This document shows, piece after piece, positions 11,801-22,484 of a DNA stretch of 64,000 nt (position 1 is its first letter; each line of letters begins with the position of its first letter). This DNA comes from Tribonema minus (Eukaryota > Sar > Xanthophyceae > Tribonematales > Tribonemataceae). Both the position numbers and the translations under genes were made by a program. The notes beneath the pieces are model-generated. The model ran no database searches. It was not told the origin of the DNA and worked only from the letters and a program-made list of their open reading frames with translations. The stretch spans positions 124,001 through 188,000 of the forward strand of contig JAFCMP010000115.1 of assembly GCA_017506865.1 (NCBI GenBank). The letters are read 5' to 3'.

Positions 11801-14800
11801 AAGTTGAAGTATCTACGTAGCAGTGCTCTCTGTGCCTATCTTGTTTCGTAGTTTGGGGCGGCGACAGCTGCGCCAAGGGCGTGGGTGAGTCGAGCGGTAG
11901 GTTGGCGGAGCGTACTTCAAGTATGCCTCAAACGTGACAAAGTTTGCACACAGAAAGTATTTTGACTACTGTGGATATGGTGGCAAAGTTTGGCTCGTGG
12001 CCGATTGCCGCAGCAGCAGCGACCATGATGATTGGTGAAAGGCAATTAATTTTAACAGCTGACCACACTTTGTCACCCATGTAGAGCTCTACGATCTTTT
12101 TATCTGTTTTCATGTGTCTACATAGCAGCGCTCTGTGTACCTATACTATTGCGTAGGTTGGTGCGGCCATGGCTGCAGGCGCTCTGACATGCTCATTCTG
12201 CGTGCACGGCGAGCGCCATGAGCTGTGTTGGCGGCAGCTGTGCCTCGGATCAGCAGCTAGAGTGGCAGTGAGAGGTGCCAGTGTTGAGGCGTGCGCACTG
12301 TCGTTGGTGGACTAATGACATTGCCGTCACCTGTGCATCTGGATATGTGCTACGAATTCGTCCATTGTGAAGGCACTGATACGCGCGCAACACATCCTTT
12401 CACTGTTCACAACCATACTCCCCGCTTCCCCTCATTTCCGGAGCTGTTCACTGCACACTGTGAAGCAGATCATGCTCATCATCGCGCCGCGCTCCTTTCG
12501 TGTGCCGTCCTCTCGCGCGCGCCTCCGCGCAGCTGGGTGCGCGCGTGCCGCATCCACGCGTGCCTGCTGAGCACTGCTGTGCAGCAGCAGCACCAGCAGC
12601 GACAGCAGCACCAGCACCAGCACCAGCAGCAGCAACAACAGCAGCAGCAGCACCAGCACCAGCACCAGCACCAGCTGCAGCAGCAGCAGCAGTGGCAGCA
12701 GCAGCGCTTAGACTGGGCCCTCGTCGACGCGGCCTTCAGCCTGCGCCTGGCGTGGGTGGACGCCCTGCCTTCCTTGTGCGCATCGTTGATTGGCGACTGG
12801 CTCGAGGAGACTTTGGCACTGCTGTGGGGTATGGGGGGCGCGGAGGCGAGGGCGGGGGCCCGAACGGGCCTGCTGTTTCTGCGCCACAGCTTCGAGCAGG
12901 CAAGCGGTCGCTCGTGTGCTCGTTCGTGATTTTTTTGAGGGGGGGGGGGGGGGAGGGGGCATGGGGCGTGATGTTGGGTGTCAGAGCGTCAGTCGTGGGG
13001 AAGGCCTTGGTCAAAGGCTGTCACGTCATATTTAGGTACGTCAAATAGACAACAGTGTGCCTGATACCCAGGCTGACTTTTGCATTATAGGTACTCAAGA
13101 AGTAGGTAAAAGTGTGCCTGATGTACCCAGGCTGACTGTTGACCTGCACGCATCGTTATGAAATGATTTAACGGCATCTGCGGGCTGTTGGAATATGGTG
13201 CATTCCTGTTAGTTCAGGAAGGGCTCTGGAACTTGCGCAGGTTGTTTAAAGCAAGTTGCTCTAATAAGGTTCTTTGCAACTTCTGGGCAGATTCTGTGAA
13301 GTTATGAGAAAAGGAATGCCTTGTGGCCATCTGTTTGAGTAAGTACTTGGTCAATGTCACACCCCGTGAGGTGCGAGCATCCTTCCCCTTGCTTGTAGAC
13401 ATCCCAGTGTGATGATTGCGCTCCACGCAGTGATGCATTCATGAGCTGCTCGCTTAGAGTGGTACACACGCACTACATCACAACAAGTGTAAGTACTGTG
13501 CATGTTGCCTTGAGACGCAAATATGTTTATCAGCAGTGCGAAATACCCAAGCGAGGTGTGCTGATCACATTAGGTGCCTCCGCCTCTGGCATGCTGATGA
13601 TATCAGGCAGTAGCTGCCCCGGTTTTGTGCCTGCACTGCTTTTAGCTGCCCTCTTGCTCATACTCATTTGAGTGAGATCGGCCTCTGGAGTCCATTCTCT
13701 GCATGCTTCTTTGCTGAGCTCAGGTTCATGCCAACCCATGTATATCTGCATACAAGCGATGCCCCATATCCTATCAGCGCACCAGGTTTTTCCTCGCAAA
13801 ATTTCCTTTTGCAGTTTGCACTTACAGTATGATAAAAAGGCAACCAATCTGCATCGCATCGTGCTTTGCCGCATCTCCCCTCGCACCCAGGTCGGCGACG
13901 CCGCCTTCGCGTCCGCGGTGGCGGCCGCCGCAACCTGCGCTACAGCCAACCCACATTTCCAATTGGACAGCGCGCAAGACGGCTGCTTAGGCGCCAGGGT
14001 GCTTGCGCTGGTGCTCTTTGGCCTGCGGGGCGGCTACGCCAGCACCATGCTGGACGCTCTCGTGGCCTGTGCGCTGGGAGTATACGTGAGATTCGGTTCA
14101 GCCGCAGCCGGAAGGTGAGACACGCTGCTTCATCGGCACTGGCGATATGTGTTGACTACATACTGTCGATATGGTGGCAGTGTTTGACTCGTCGCCAATT
14201 GCCGCAGCAGCGGCGACCACGGTCATTGGTGGAAGGTATTCAACCTGACGGCAAACCACACTTTTTCACCTAGAGCGCTATGATCTTTTGATTAGGTTTC
14301 ATGTTTGCTGTCAATGTCAGGGTTGGGTGGGATTCATGCCGAGGGCTGATGGTACTGTTTCTGTACGCATGGTGTGCGCTGCACTGCTACAACGATGCGC
14401 TTCTGCATTTGCCATCACGATTCAGGTGACAACAACCATTGGCCGATGATGCGTTGCGCCTGCACTGAAGGGTTGAACAAATCCCGGTGGATAGGGCGGG
14501 GCGATGCATCGATGAACTGATCTCATCGTGGGCTCGTGCGTTCAACTATGAATTGGCTCAACATGGGAGCTATTCTTGCACCAAGCAGCCTTCAAGACCC
14601 GTTCTGCACAGCCAGTTTGCGCCGTGAATCCAGGCGTGAATGCTAAACCGCGTTCTGTACAGCGCCCTAGGGTTCCACGTGCGTGGCCAACGCGACGTCA
14701 CTCGCAGCGCTAGCGACCAGCGCAGATACGGCCCTTCAGCACACCGCTCATGGCGCAGGCAGCAGCGGCTTGGTATCTAGTAGTCACGACGCAGCACAGC

Positions 14801-15646
14801 CACTCTCGCCAAGCTGGGCGTGCTGAGCAACGCACAGCCAGCGACCCTCATCACAAGCTGCGTGCGATCTGATTGGCTGGTTTTCAATTCATTCACTTCA
14901 TTGTTCTTCACGGCCCTCCAAAGGGCGCTGTGAATCCATCTGCAATATGCCACAACATTCACGTGTTTGTCATCCACATTCACGCAAAAAGCCTCAGCGC
15001 AGAACGGCCCTAACAGTCTCTGAGCAGCTCTTTGAAATAGTCTGCCACTGAATGCCAGGGTCCATCTGTATGCCATTTCCTCAAGCTTCACTTTCTACCA
15101 TTGCATCTCATCAGCTGCGCCCCAGTGACTCAACAGTGCGCATGGGACAGCGAATTGGTCGACCACCGGCAACAGCTTCAGCACCATCCGCACCTGCCAT
15201 TTGGCACAATCCGTGCAACAAGGATACATGATCAGCAATGCAATACATCAGCTGCACGTGTCCCACGCGCATGGAAACATCGTCTGAGCCATGACTAAAT
15301 CTTCTCAGCATCGTTCACCAATGTTCAAACAACGTACCATCTGGACCTGTTCGTGACGAAAATATGAGTCCACCGTCACGCACAAACTTCAAGAGGACCA
15401 GTTCACCACTTCAGACTTAATTGCGAGAGAACGCGTCACGTTCGTTGCCCATTCCGCCGCAGCTGGCTGGAGCGCGCAGCGGCAGCGGTAATGGGGTCGC
15501 ACGACAGAGCCGCCGCCGCGGCGCAGGCGGTGCGTGCGCAGCTCGCAGCAGCGCTCGCCGACGGCGACAAGCGCGCGTTCAAGGCAGCGCTCAAGGCGTA
15601 CTGCGGCGGCAAGCGCAAGGGCGAGGGGTTTCTGAACCCGTCATGA
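5874..15646 (+). CDS. Importin-beta family nuclear transport receptor (transportin-3/importin-13-like)
   Basis: Nuclear transport receptor made of HEAT-like helical repeats, expected to carry cargo through nuclear pores under RanGTP control. Exons that close in phase: 5874-6097, 6464-6728, 7239-8024, 8320-9282, 9428-9489, a tentative 10268-10334, 10387-10569, 11042-11089, 11471-11661, 12533-12899, 13891-14114 and 15463-15646; about 1187 aa. Family support: ATG 5874 opens MAMTLQSALAAVLHQQ, exon 1 ends VFASQALLFKC, the exon 2-3 join gives FADEIECKSISVAPQRR (compare the EEV-R-SLRIGANRR region of transportin-3), and the last exon opens GSWLERAAAAV near the stop, as in that family. It is longer than the usual 920-960 aa because of poly-Ala and Gly/Ser runs in exons 3-4 and a Gln/His tract at 12580-12705. 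The intron after 12899 would use a GC donor. Exon 5 and the tentative exon are the weakest parts. Which of TNPO3 or IPO13 it matches is not settled. Confidence 0.65.
9704..9936. mobile_element. Small TIR element (MITE), hAT-like termini
   Basis: Perfect 13-bp inverted termini AGGGTTGCCAAAA (9704-9716) and its complement (9924-9936) bound a 233-bp AT-rich, non-coding segment with subterminal ACCGTA/TACGGT words on both sides. The CAGGGTTGCC-type end resembles many hAT superfamily elements, which make 8-bp target duplications. Only a shared TCATGC (9694-9699 and 9940-9945) is seen near the ends, so the duplication is not proven. It lies in the importin intron after exon 5. Confidence 0.7.
11284..11430. 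repeat. Intronic tandem repeat, three copies
   Basis: Three imperfect copies of a CAGAYTGCACRAGYTCACRTGCGAT-type unit (about 45-55 bp each), separated by C-rich tracts, sit in the importin intron just before the 11471 exon. Confidence 0.7.
11650..11935 (+). repeat. Echoed donor junction of the importin exon ending at 11661
   Basis: The real exon end and donor (CCAAGGCCGTGGGGTGAGT at about 11649) recur at about 11751 (GTCAAGGCCGTGGGGTAAGT) and about 11871 (GCCAAGGGCGTGGGTGAGT). Each is followed by a TGGYGGAGCGTAC-type stretch, and CTCTGTGTACCTGTACT-like sequence lies between copies. These are tandem copies of an exon-intron boundary lying inside the intron. Confidence 0.75.
11950..12113 (+). 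repeat. 165-bp dispersed repeat, copy 1
   Basis: Similar over its length to 14143-14302: GAT ATG GTG GCA-type start, CGATTGCCGCAGCAG core, GGTGAAAGGCAATT, ACCACACTTTGTCACC, and an end near ATCTTTTTATCTGTTTTCATG. Both copies are in importin introns. Confidence 0.65.
13030..13145. repeat. Short tandem duplication in importin intron
   Basis: The string AGTGTGCCTGATACCCAGGC (about 13053) recurs, slightly changed, at about 13110 (AGTGTGCCTGATGTACCCAG), each followed by TGACT-T, giving a unit of roughly 57 bp. Confidence 0.6.
14143..14302 (+). repeat. 165-bp dispersed repeat, copy 2
   Basis: Partner of 11950-12113. It has CGATATGGTGGCAG, CAATTGCCGCAGCAG, GGTGGAAGGTATTCAA, ACCACACTTTTTCACC and an end near TGATTAGGTTTCATG. 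It sits just after the donor at 14115. Identity looks near 75% by eye; no terminal inverted repeat is evident. Confidence 0.65.
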
Positions 15647-16921
15647 CGCGCGCTCCGCGTTTGTATTGGTTCCCTGTGACTTTCCGAAGGTCGTCGTGTG
15701 CGCGCCACACCGTACTTGCACAGACGATACGCTCGCAGTGCCCGGCGGCAGTCGTGTGCACTCGCCACAACGTACGTGCGCACAGACGCGCGCGCAGGCG
15801 GATGGGGTGCCTGGTGGCGGCTGACGGGGCAGAAATTCGCCATTGATGAACGGCACTGGCAGGTGTTCATACAAGCACAACATCAGGGCACTGCCGGAAA
15901 CACCCGACCTGCTGATGCAAGCGCGAAGAATCTGCTTTTCAAGGCAATGCGCAGCCGCGCCCGTGCTCAATGTAGCCACCACACGGTGGTTCTGTAGCCT
16001 TCAAGTGCAGCGACGCTGCCATGAGCAGCCGCAACAAGACTGCTCTATATTGAAGCCACAATCTTGAGTGCAAACCGAACCAAATTTGTGATGAGGTACG
16101 GAGCATGCACTCTGCATTCTGCACCGAGCTTCAAATCATCATGAATTGAGTTTGATGGCGCATGTGTGAGCGAGCGGCAGCGTTTTTTGTTGTGTGAATG
16201 CCCGTGAATGCTCTCTACGCTCTGCACTGGTGCTTGCTTCTAAGTTGCAGTTGGCATGGAATGTTTTCTGACATGGCGAACTTGCAGCAAGCAAAGCTTG
16301 AGGTGCCTCTATATACACAGTATGATGGGAAAAACTAAACGCCATCCATGGCGTTTTGCAGTGCTCAACAAGGTGTAGTTCTTGGGGCTTCAACATTCGC
16401 TACCACGCCGGCAGGTGTGGCGACTGGCGTCACTGGTTAGGTGTTGTCACTTTATTACACTTAGACGCTGTGATACAGTGCTCAGCAAAAAGCCAACGTA
16501 TTTTTTTTAGGTTGTTCTACGTTGTTCAGGTGAGTGCACCGCACCATTTGGACAGGAGTTTATGCTGTGTTGGGGTTTCTGTGCAGCTGTTGCACATATA
16601 TGTCGCAAACGTTCACCCCTATCACATAATGGAAAGCAGTTGTCGCAAGACAACAGTTTCTGCTTGGGCTGGTGGTAGGTTTTGTAGCAAATTGAATGTA
16701 CAAGTCAAGCTAAACATGGCGCAGCTGGTTCAACCTATGCGGGTGGCAGGAAAAGGGTGTACAATAGGGTGATGATTGCTCAAGCCATAATGTTTTTTGG
16801 TATGCGTGCACTGTGTTTGCGTGCATTATTTCCCCTTCCGCTGAGAGGCGGATGAATCTTCACTCAGCGTATCTATCCTAATGTGCGCTGTGGAGATGCA
16901 AATGGGCTCCTTGCTGGAGAC
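15647..16921. other. Intergenic stretch
   Basis: Between the importin stop and the first copy of repeat family A. I see no splice-bounded exon or recognisable protein on either strand; longer open frames at 15640-16000 overlap on both strands without codon bias. Confidence 0.4.
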
Positions 16922-17037
16922 AGTACTTTTTATTAATTCTCGCTCAGGGCGCGAAAAAGCCCAGATGATGGTCTAACTTGATGCTGCTGTACGGAATCTG
17001 CATGTCGTGTGACTTCTGAAAGTGTCTCAACGACAAC
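16922..17037 (-). repeat. Repeat family A, copy 1 (minus)
   Basis: Near-full copy in reverse orientation: GTACTTTTTATTAATT, the GGGCGCGAAAAAGCCC hairpin core, then the ACATG-AGATTCCGTACAGC block and the CACTTTCAGA block. In forward sense it reads CACTTTCAGA ... GGGCTTTTTCGCGCCC ... AATTAATAAAAAGTAC. Confidence 0.85.
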
Positions 17038-17118
17038 CACTCAACGCCGCCGCCGCCAAATGGAGACAGCACTAGTGCAAAATGTAACACATGGTGCTGC
17101 TACATCACGTGAGCGATC

Positions 17119-18040
17119 GTGAACAAAAGCGTTAAAGAATGCGTACGCACAAGTGAGAATGTCCACTTAGTCATGGTAGCGACTCGCCTTTCATGGGCGC
17201 TGCGGGCCCCCAAACCAAACAACGCAGCTGCGGCGTCGGCACAAACGAACTTCGATGCCGACTGGACGGAGGCTGACTCCAGGCAGCAAACAGCATGCGC
17301 TGCCCTCTCAGGCAAGCGACGGGGGGTAGGCCTGGCTGCCGCACGACTAGAGGCGCGTGAAGCATGCGCCCCAGCAGACGAGGTCACGGCACAGGTGCTG
17401 GCAGCAAAGCACCCTGAAACTGGCACCCGGCCCGGGGTAGTCGATACGCCAATGGAGCAAGTGCGCGGCCTGGTACGCGACGCCCGGCGGCACTGCTTGC
17501 ACGGCGCAGGGGTGGCAACGACCGCCGGGCCCGCTGGCAGCGGCAGTCCCGTCTTCGAATCGGGTCAGGCGCATGATCGCAGTGATAGGCCTGAGGATGC
17601 TGCCAGCGCAGCCGGACTGCGCCTCGAGGTGGAGGCAACAGACATACTGTCGACCTTGTCCGCAGCAGGGGCGGGGAAGGCAGGAGGGCTGGACGGCCTA
17701 CGCTATGAACACCTCTTGATGGCCGCTGGGCCTGGTGCACCAGTGAAAGCAGCCACCCGCCCCGTGGGCAGCGCCTCGCCAGGACTAGCTGGTGATTCAG
17801 AATCGGATGTGATGGAACCGGCATTCGCCCATCACCTGGCCAAGGTGTTCACGACGCTGCTTGTTGAGCCCGAACTGCTGCCGGAGCAATCGCAACGGCT
17901 TCTCCGCGCCGCGGCCCTCTCAGGCATAGGACAGAAGCGGCGTCCGATCGCCTGCTCCAGTGTCTGGCGCAGACTCCTCGGGTCCACAGCGGCACGGAGT
18001 GTCAAGGGCAAAATATCGGGGCTTGCTGGCCTCCATGTCG
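17119..18040 (+). pseudogene. Retrotransposon ORF, 5' segment (RT N-terminal part)
   Basis: First in-frame segment, starting at ATG 17119 with MNKSVKECVRTSENVHLVMV and carrying the early RT blocks GGLDGLRYEHLL and GQKRRPIACSSVWRR. Coding similarity leaves this frame after SVKGKISGL (about 18025), where the expected QFGVG block appears one frame over. No zinc finger or Myb-like DNA-binding domain is visible N-terminally. Confidence 0.75.
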
Positions 18041-18300
18041 CAGTTTGGCGTAGGATACCGGTCTGGCGTCGAGCATGTGGCAGCGCGCGCGCACGTGTGG
18101 CACGAGCTGTATGGCACCACAATCCAGCTGGACTGTGAGAACGCATTTAACAGTGTGGATCGCGCCGCCATTGTGCGGGGACTTATGCTCTTCTGTCCGG
18201 AGCTGCTCCCGCACTTTGAGTCCGTATACTGTGGTGACACTGCCCCAGAGATGCGAGTGGAGGTGAACGGTGAAGCTCGCATTATCTGCTCCCCACCTAG
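18030..18300 (+). pseudogene. Retrotransposon ORF, middle segment (RT motif A)
   Basis: Second segment, in a different frame: LLASMSQFGVGYRSGVEHVA, then LDCENAFNSVDRAAIVRGL with the first catalytic Asp, then EMRVEVNGEARIICS. Similarity moves to the third frame near 18290, just before the QGDPLGP block. Confidence 0.75.
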
Positions 18301-20762
18301 GGTGCCAGCAAGGGGACCCTCTAGGGCCGCTGTACTTTGCAGTGGCAGCGGCCTTCCTACTCTTCTACCCTGATGGAGTGAATGCGACGCCCGGCAGTAT
18401 GCCGGCCTACGGCCACAGCACAGCGGAACCACCAGCCCCGCACTGCGCTTTCCTGGATGACCTCAACGTGCTGCAAGCTGCCTACTTCGACGATGCAGCG
18501 GCCGCTGGGGTGGCAGAGGTGATCCGTCGGCTTGCGGCAGGGGGCCTACGCGTTCGACCAGACAAGTCGCTGGCCATCGCCATGCGCGGCACAGTGTTTG
18601 ATGAAGCGGCCAGAGCACGCCTGCGCGCCCTTGACATACCGTTTGTGGACGCCACCATGCCAGAATCCAGTCAGGGCTTTACGTCGGTCGGGGTACCGGT
18701 GGGGCACCCAGCCTATGTGCATGCTGCCATGAGCAAGCATCTCGTTGACGCAGGGACATGGCGATTGTCGTGGCAGCTAGCTGGAATGGCGCGGCATCAC
18801 CTACAGGCAGCACAGTTCATTCTGCGCAGGTCACTGACGAAGCGCATGGGCTTCTTAGCTCGGGTCGTTGACACGGCTTTGAGTGAGACATGGCTGCACG
18901 CATTTGACGGGTTCTGTGCATGGACGCTTGAACGCATGCTGCACCTGCACGGCTGCGCTACCGCGGCAGTCATGAAGTCACACCTGCTGGCCGCCTGCAC
19001 TGCTGGTGACAATGAGGAAGCCAGCAGTGGCAGCGTGCTGGTATTGCCGCGCTTGGGCCCGCCAGAACTCACGGACATCGCAGTGCCACTGCGGGCGTCA
19101 CGGTTGCCGGAGCGACGAGGCGGTCTGGGCATGCCGCTTTTGGGGCTACTGGCACCAGCCGCATACACGGCCCAGGCATGCACAACACTGCGGCCTGCAA
19201 TAATTCATGCCACTGTGGCAGCAGAGGCCCTGAGGCTCGGCACTGACGAACACGGCGCAGTCACCTGGTTCGCGCAGCACTCATGCGCAATACGCGAGGA
19301 CCAGGGACTGCCGCCAATCATCGAGGCCGTGCGACGCTCTACGCGAGCGCTGACAGCTGATGGCGGCGAAAAATCACGCACAGCTGTGGCCGAGCAGCTC
19401 CCAGCATCGTTGCTACGGTGGGCAGCAGATACGACGGCCGCAGCGTCGACGCTCCCCACTGCGGTGCAAGCGATCTACGCCGCAACTGCCGTCACGGAGA
19501 CGGGGACCACTGAGCCAGCCCCACACACCCACGGCATTGTGCCTGGCGCCGAGGCGGCCGCTGCGGCGGCGACCGTACCTGGCCCTCAAGCCGCTGCCGC
19601 GGCTGCCTCTTCCACGCCCGCTAAAACACAAACTAGCGCGGAAGAAAGCAGCTGCAGCGGCGGGCAGGAGGACGACGACGACGACTGGGAGGCCTATGCT
19701 GACGAGATCTGCAGGAAGGTAGTGCCCCGCCGCCGGCGCGGTCACTTCACGCACGGACTACAAGCCGGCCTTTCAAATGTTCTTCGACGTCAATACGAGG
19801 ACTGCCTGGTGGAGGACCTAGAGGCTGCCTCGGCTGGTGCCGTGGGCAAGCCGACGCAGGCTACACTTATTGGTGACTCGCGTGACACCAGCCGCCGCCG
19901 CCAACAGGCTAGCGCGCGGGTCCTGGCGCAGCTGCGCAGCCAGCGTGCGTCCGGGGCAATGGCGTGGATGAGCGTGCCGCCCGCTGCCAATGACCGCCCG
20001 GGTGCGGCGCCCATGTCCAGTATGGCAGCAGCCACGATGATTTTGGTTGCGATCTTTATAGACGGGTGGGGCATACAGGGCGAGGTGTGCCCATGGCGGT
20101 GCAGTGACGTGAGCCCCACCTCCACGCATGCGATCAGCTGCCCCAGCCAGCACATACGGGGGCACAACGCGACACACACTGCCCAAAAGCGGTGCCGACA
20201 GCGCATCTTGAGACAGCACCATGTCTCTATTGTCCGCAATGAGGACGCTAGCGTCTTCAAGGTACCGGGGTATCGGGCGGACACAGTCATTGACCCAGGG
20301 TGTCTGCACTTTAGCAGTGCATACCGTAACAAGGGGATAGTGCTAGACACAAGTGTGCGCGCGCCCACAGCGAGCTCGTACCTGACAGGCAAAACAAATG
20401 CCTCGAACACGGACGGCTATGCTGCTGGGGTGGGGGAGGACGCGAAGGTCAAGCACCACACCGGCACCTTGACGTCATCTTGGGCTTTCGTGCCATTCGT
20501 GCAGGAGTCGTACGGAGGGCTGGGCAAGCAGACAAGCCTTTTTGTTAAGGAGTTGGCAATGCACTCAGCACTGTGCTCAGGGGGGGGGAAGGCAGATGTG
20601 TTACGCAAGGCCGGGTTAGCTAAGCGTCAGATCCACGTTGAGCTGAGCATATCGCTGGCGCGGGAGTTGGCGGAGCGCGTCATGGCATACACACGTGGAG
20701 CGCGAATACTGGGCTGTGTTGCGGCGCCGGTATCCAAACTCCTAGGGCACAGCGCAGACTAG
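18285..20762 (+). pseudogene. Retrotransposon ORF, 3' segment (RT palm, knuckle, endonuclease)
   Basis: About 825 codons in one frame, TAG at 20760-20762. It holds motif B QGDPLGP, motif C FLDD, the KxLGVPVG-like motif E region (SVGVPVGHPAYV), an Ala-rich and acidic linker (EDDDDDWEAYADEICRKV), the CCHC knuckle and the RLE region, ending in VSKLLGHSAD. This segment alone is intact, so degradation is light. Confidence 0.8.
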
Positions 20763-20841
20763 GCTGCTGCGTTGACGCAAGCTTTTCGATTGCATAGGCA
20801 ACCGGCCTCCCTTGGGCCTTTATAAATACAAGTCCATACGT

Positions 20842-21121
20842 GCATCACACACTCACAATCCGGAATTTTCCGAAGGCCCCGGCCCCAGGAGAAACCGTTG
20901 AACCGTTCAACGGTTAGGTGGCTGGTTGAAGCATCTTCGAAGGAGGCGCGTGTATGGTGAGTCGCCAGGGCGTACTGACCCGCCAGCCATGATTGAGTCA
21001 GAAGTAAGCCACGGCGTCAACCTGAAGCGACGGCAACATCGTCAGACGTTCGAGCGTGAAGCTGCCTCCAGTCTTGGCTCCCGGCTCTGCCTCAGCGCCA
21101 CACAGCTACCTCCAAAACACT
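20842..21121. other. Region upstream of the secreted-protein gene
   Basis: Lies between the retrotransposon 3' end and ATG 21122. It contains an imperfect direct repeat AACCGTTGAACCGTTCAACGGTTAG-like palindromic stretch near 20892-20916 (GAACCGTTCAACGGTT). It presumably holds the 5' UTR and promoter of the downstream gene; no TATA box can be assigned with confidence. Confidence 0.35.
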
Positions 21122-22484
21122 ATGAAGCTCGTCCTGCTCGCATTGGCGATCGTGGCGCTATGCGTCTCCAATGGCGCATCGGCCGCTAGTGCCCCACACC
21201 GTCGCAGGACTACCAACGAGGTGGACAACAAGAAGGCTCGCGACCTATGGGGTTGGGGTTGGGGAGGTGAGAAGAAAGAAGTGATGCGAATGCTTCGAAG
21301 GTGATGCTCCTATGTAATCATGGTAAGTTGATTGCCATCCACTGCGCGCTGGTAACTTGGCACGTGGGGAGCCAGCAACTGCAGAGCTATGCCGTATGCC
21401 GTTGTTCTTGCTGTGGTTTGTTCTTGGGGGTTTGTTGACTGTTTCGATTTGGGCTGGAGCCAGTCACTGAAAACCGAATTTGAGCGAAAACGAAAGTCTT
21501 TGTTGCGCACATGCAGCCATTCTTTGAGATCAACATGCCATCATGGGTCGAACTGCGCCTGCCAGTCATGCGTCAAGTTTGCGCTGAGATCTGCATATAC
21601 GGGCAACGTGCGTCCGGCCTGTGCAGCTGTTGCAGCTGCCCAATCTCACCCGCAGCATCTGCAAAAAACGTAGTCATGGCAGTCATGCACGCTCTTCTTG
21701 ACAATACGATTATAATAAATGTCACAAAGAGTCAAGTTGAAGTCTAACACAGCACTGTACGCCTGCATGACGATGCCACTGCGCCCACCACCAGGCGTGA
21801 CCACACAAAACATTCCTTGCCTTCGCTCTCAGCCACGTCATGCACCTCAACGTACAGTATGCATATTTTGTACGCAGCGACGGTGGTACTCTTTGCGCTT
21901 GCATCTTCTGAGCGTCCGATGCACTCCTTTCAGTTCATATGCGGCGGTTCCGGTGCAGCACCTGCATCAGAGCCACCACAGCCCACGCCATCACTGATGG
22001 CAGCATCAACGACAGTCCGCCATGGGCTTGTATCTACTACCACGAGCAGATGCACAGAGCTCCGACCACAAAACACTGCTTCTCTTGATGTTCAGGCTAT
22101 CCGTGGGGGGGCTGGTGGGGCGGCGGATGGGGGGGCTACTGGGGCGGTTGGCCCTACTGGTACGATACTCAGTCTGCAACAGCCGCAGGGTCTGGCCGCC
22201 GCGATGGGCTACAGACGGGCGCCACCGCCATCGAGCGCCATGACGGCGGCAGCAACTACGGCAGCAACTATGGCAGCGGCGGCGGCAGCAGCGGCGTCGG
22301 CAGCAACTACAGCGGCGGCGGCGGCAACTATGGCGGCGGCAACTATGGCGGCGGCAACTATGGCGGCGGCGGCAGCAACTACGGCGGCAGCAGCTACGGA
22401 GGCAGAAGCCGCGGCGGCGGCTACCGCGGGGGCGGCTCTCGCGGCGGCGGGCGCAACCGTGGACGTGGCAGCGGGGGCTACTAG
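21122..22484 (+). CDS. Secreted Gly/Trp/Tyr/Asn-rich protein with C-terminal RGG-like tail
   Basis: Two exons, 21122-21266 and 22096-22484, joined in phase 1 (G|GC) for a 177-residue protein. The start is the ATG giving MKLVLLALAIVALCVSNGAS, a clear signal peptide; a longer in-frame start upstream would bury it. A short basic stretch (HRRRTTNEVDNKKARDLW) precedes GWGWGG. Exon 2 gives YPWGGWWGGGWGGYWGGW, then a linker, then repeated NYGGG units and a tail with RGGGYRGGGSRGGGRNRGRG. It is probably a structural extracellular or wall protein; RGG tails usually bind RNA, but the signal peptide argues against a nuclear role. Paralogue of the gene at 63107: same signal, same RDLWG junction, same phase-1 intron before G|GCTAYCC. 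Function inferred only from composition. Confidence 0.75.

Larger units (their letters stand above)
17119..20841 (+). mobile_element. Non-LTR retrotransposon, RT plus restriction-like endonuclease, inactivated
   Basis: Element of the early-branching, site-preferring class that encodes RT followed by a restriction-like endonuclease (RLE). Motifs in order: GKAGGLDGLRYEHLL and RPIACSSVWRRLLG (RT fingers), LDCENAFNSVD (motif A, 18128-18160), GCQQGDPLGPLYF (motif B, about 18300), FLDDLNV (motif C, 18448 on), RVRPDKS, a C-x3-C-x8-H-x3-C knuckle (20087-20140), then YRADTVIDPG and GIVLDTSVRAP, which fit the RLE active-site pattern. The 3' end is placed near 20841 by the truncated copy at 33282-33685, whose homology stops there. 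The 5' end is unresolved; no target-site duplication was found for this copy. Two frame changes (about 18025 and about 18290) split the reading frame, so this copy looks dead. Confidence 0.85.

Noticed and set aside
17119..18300. Programmed ribosomal frameshifting in the retrotransposon
   Set aside because: No clear slippery heptamer with a following structure was seen at either position; simple decay is the more economical reading.
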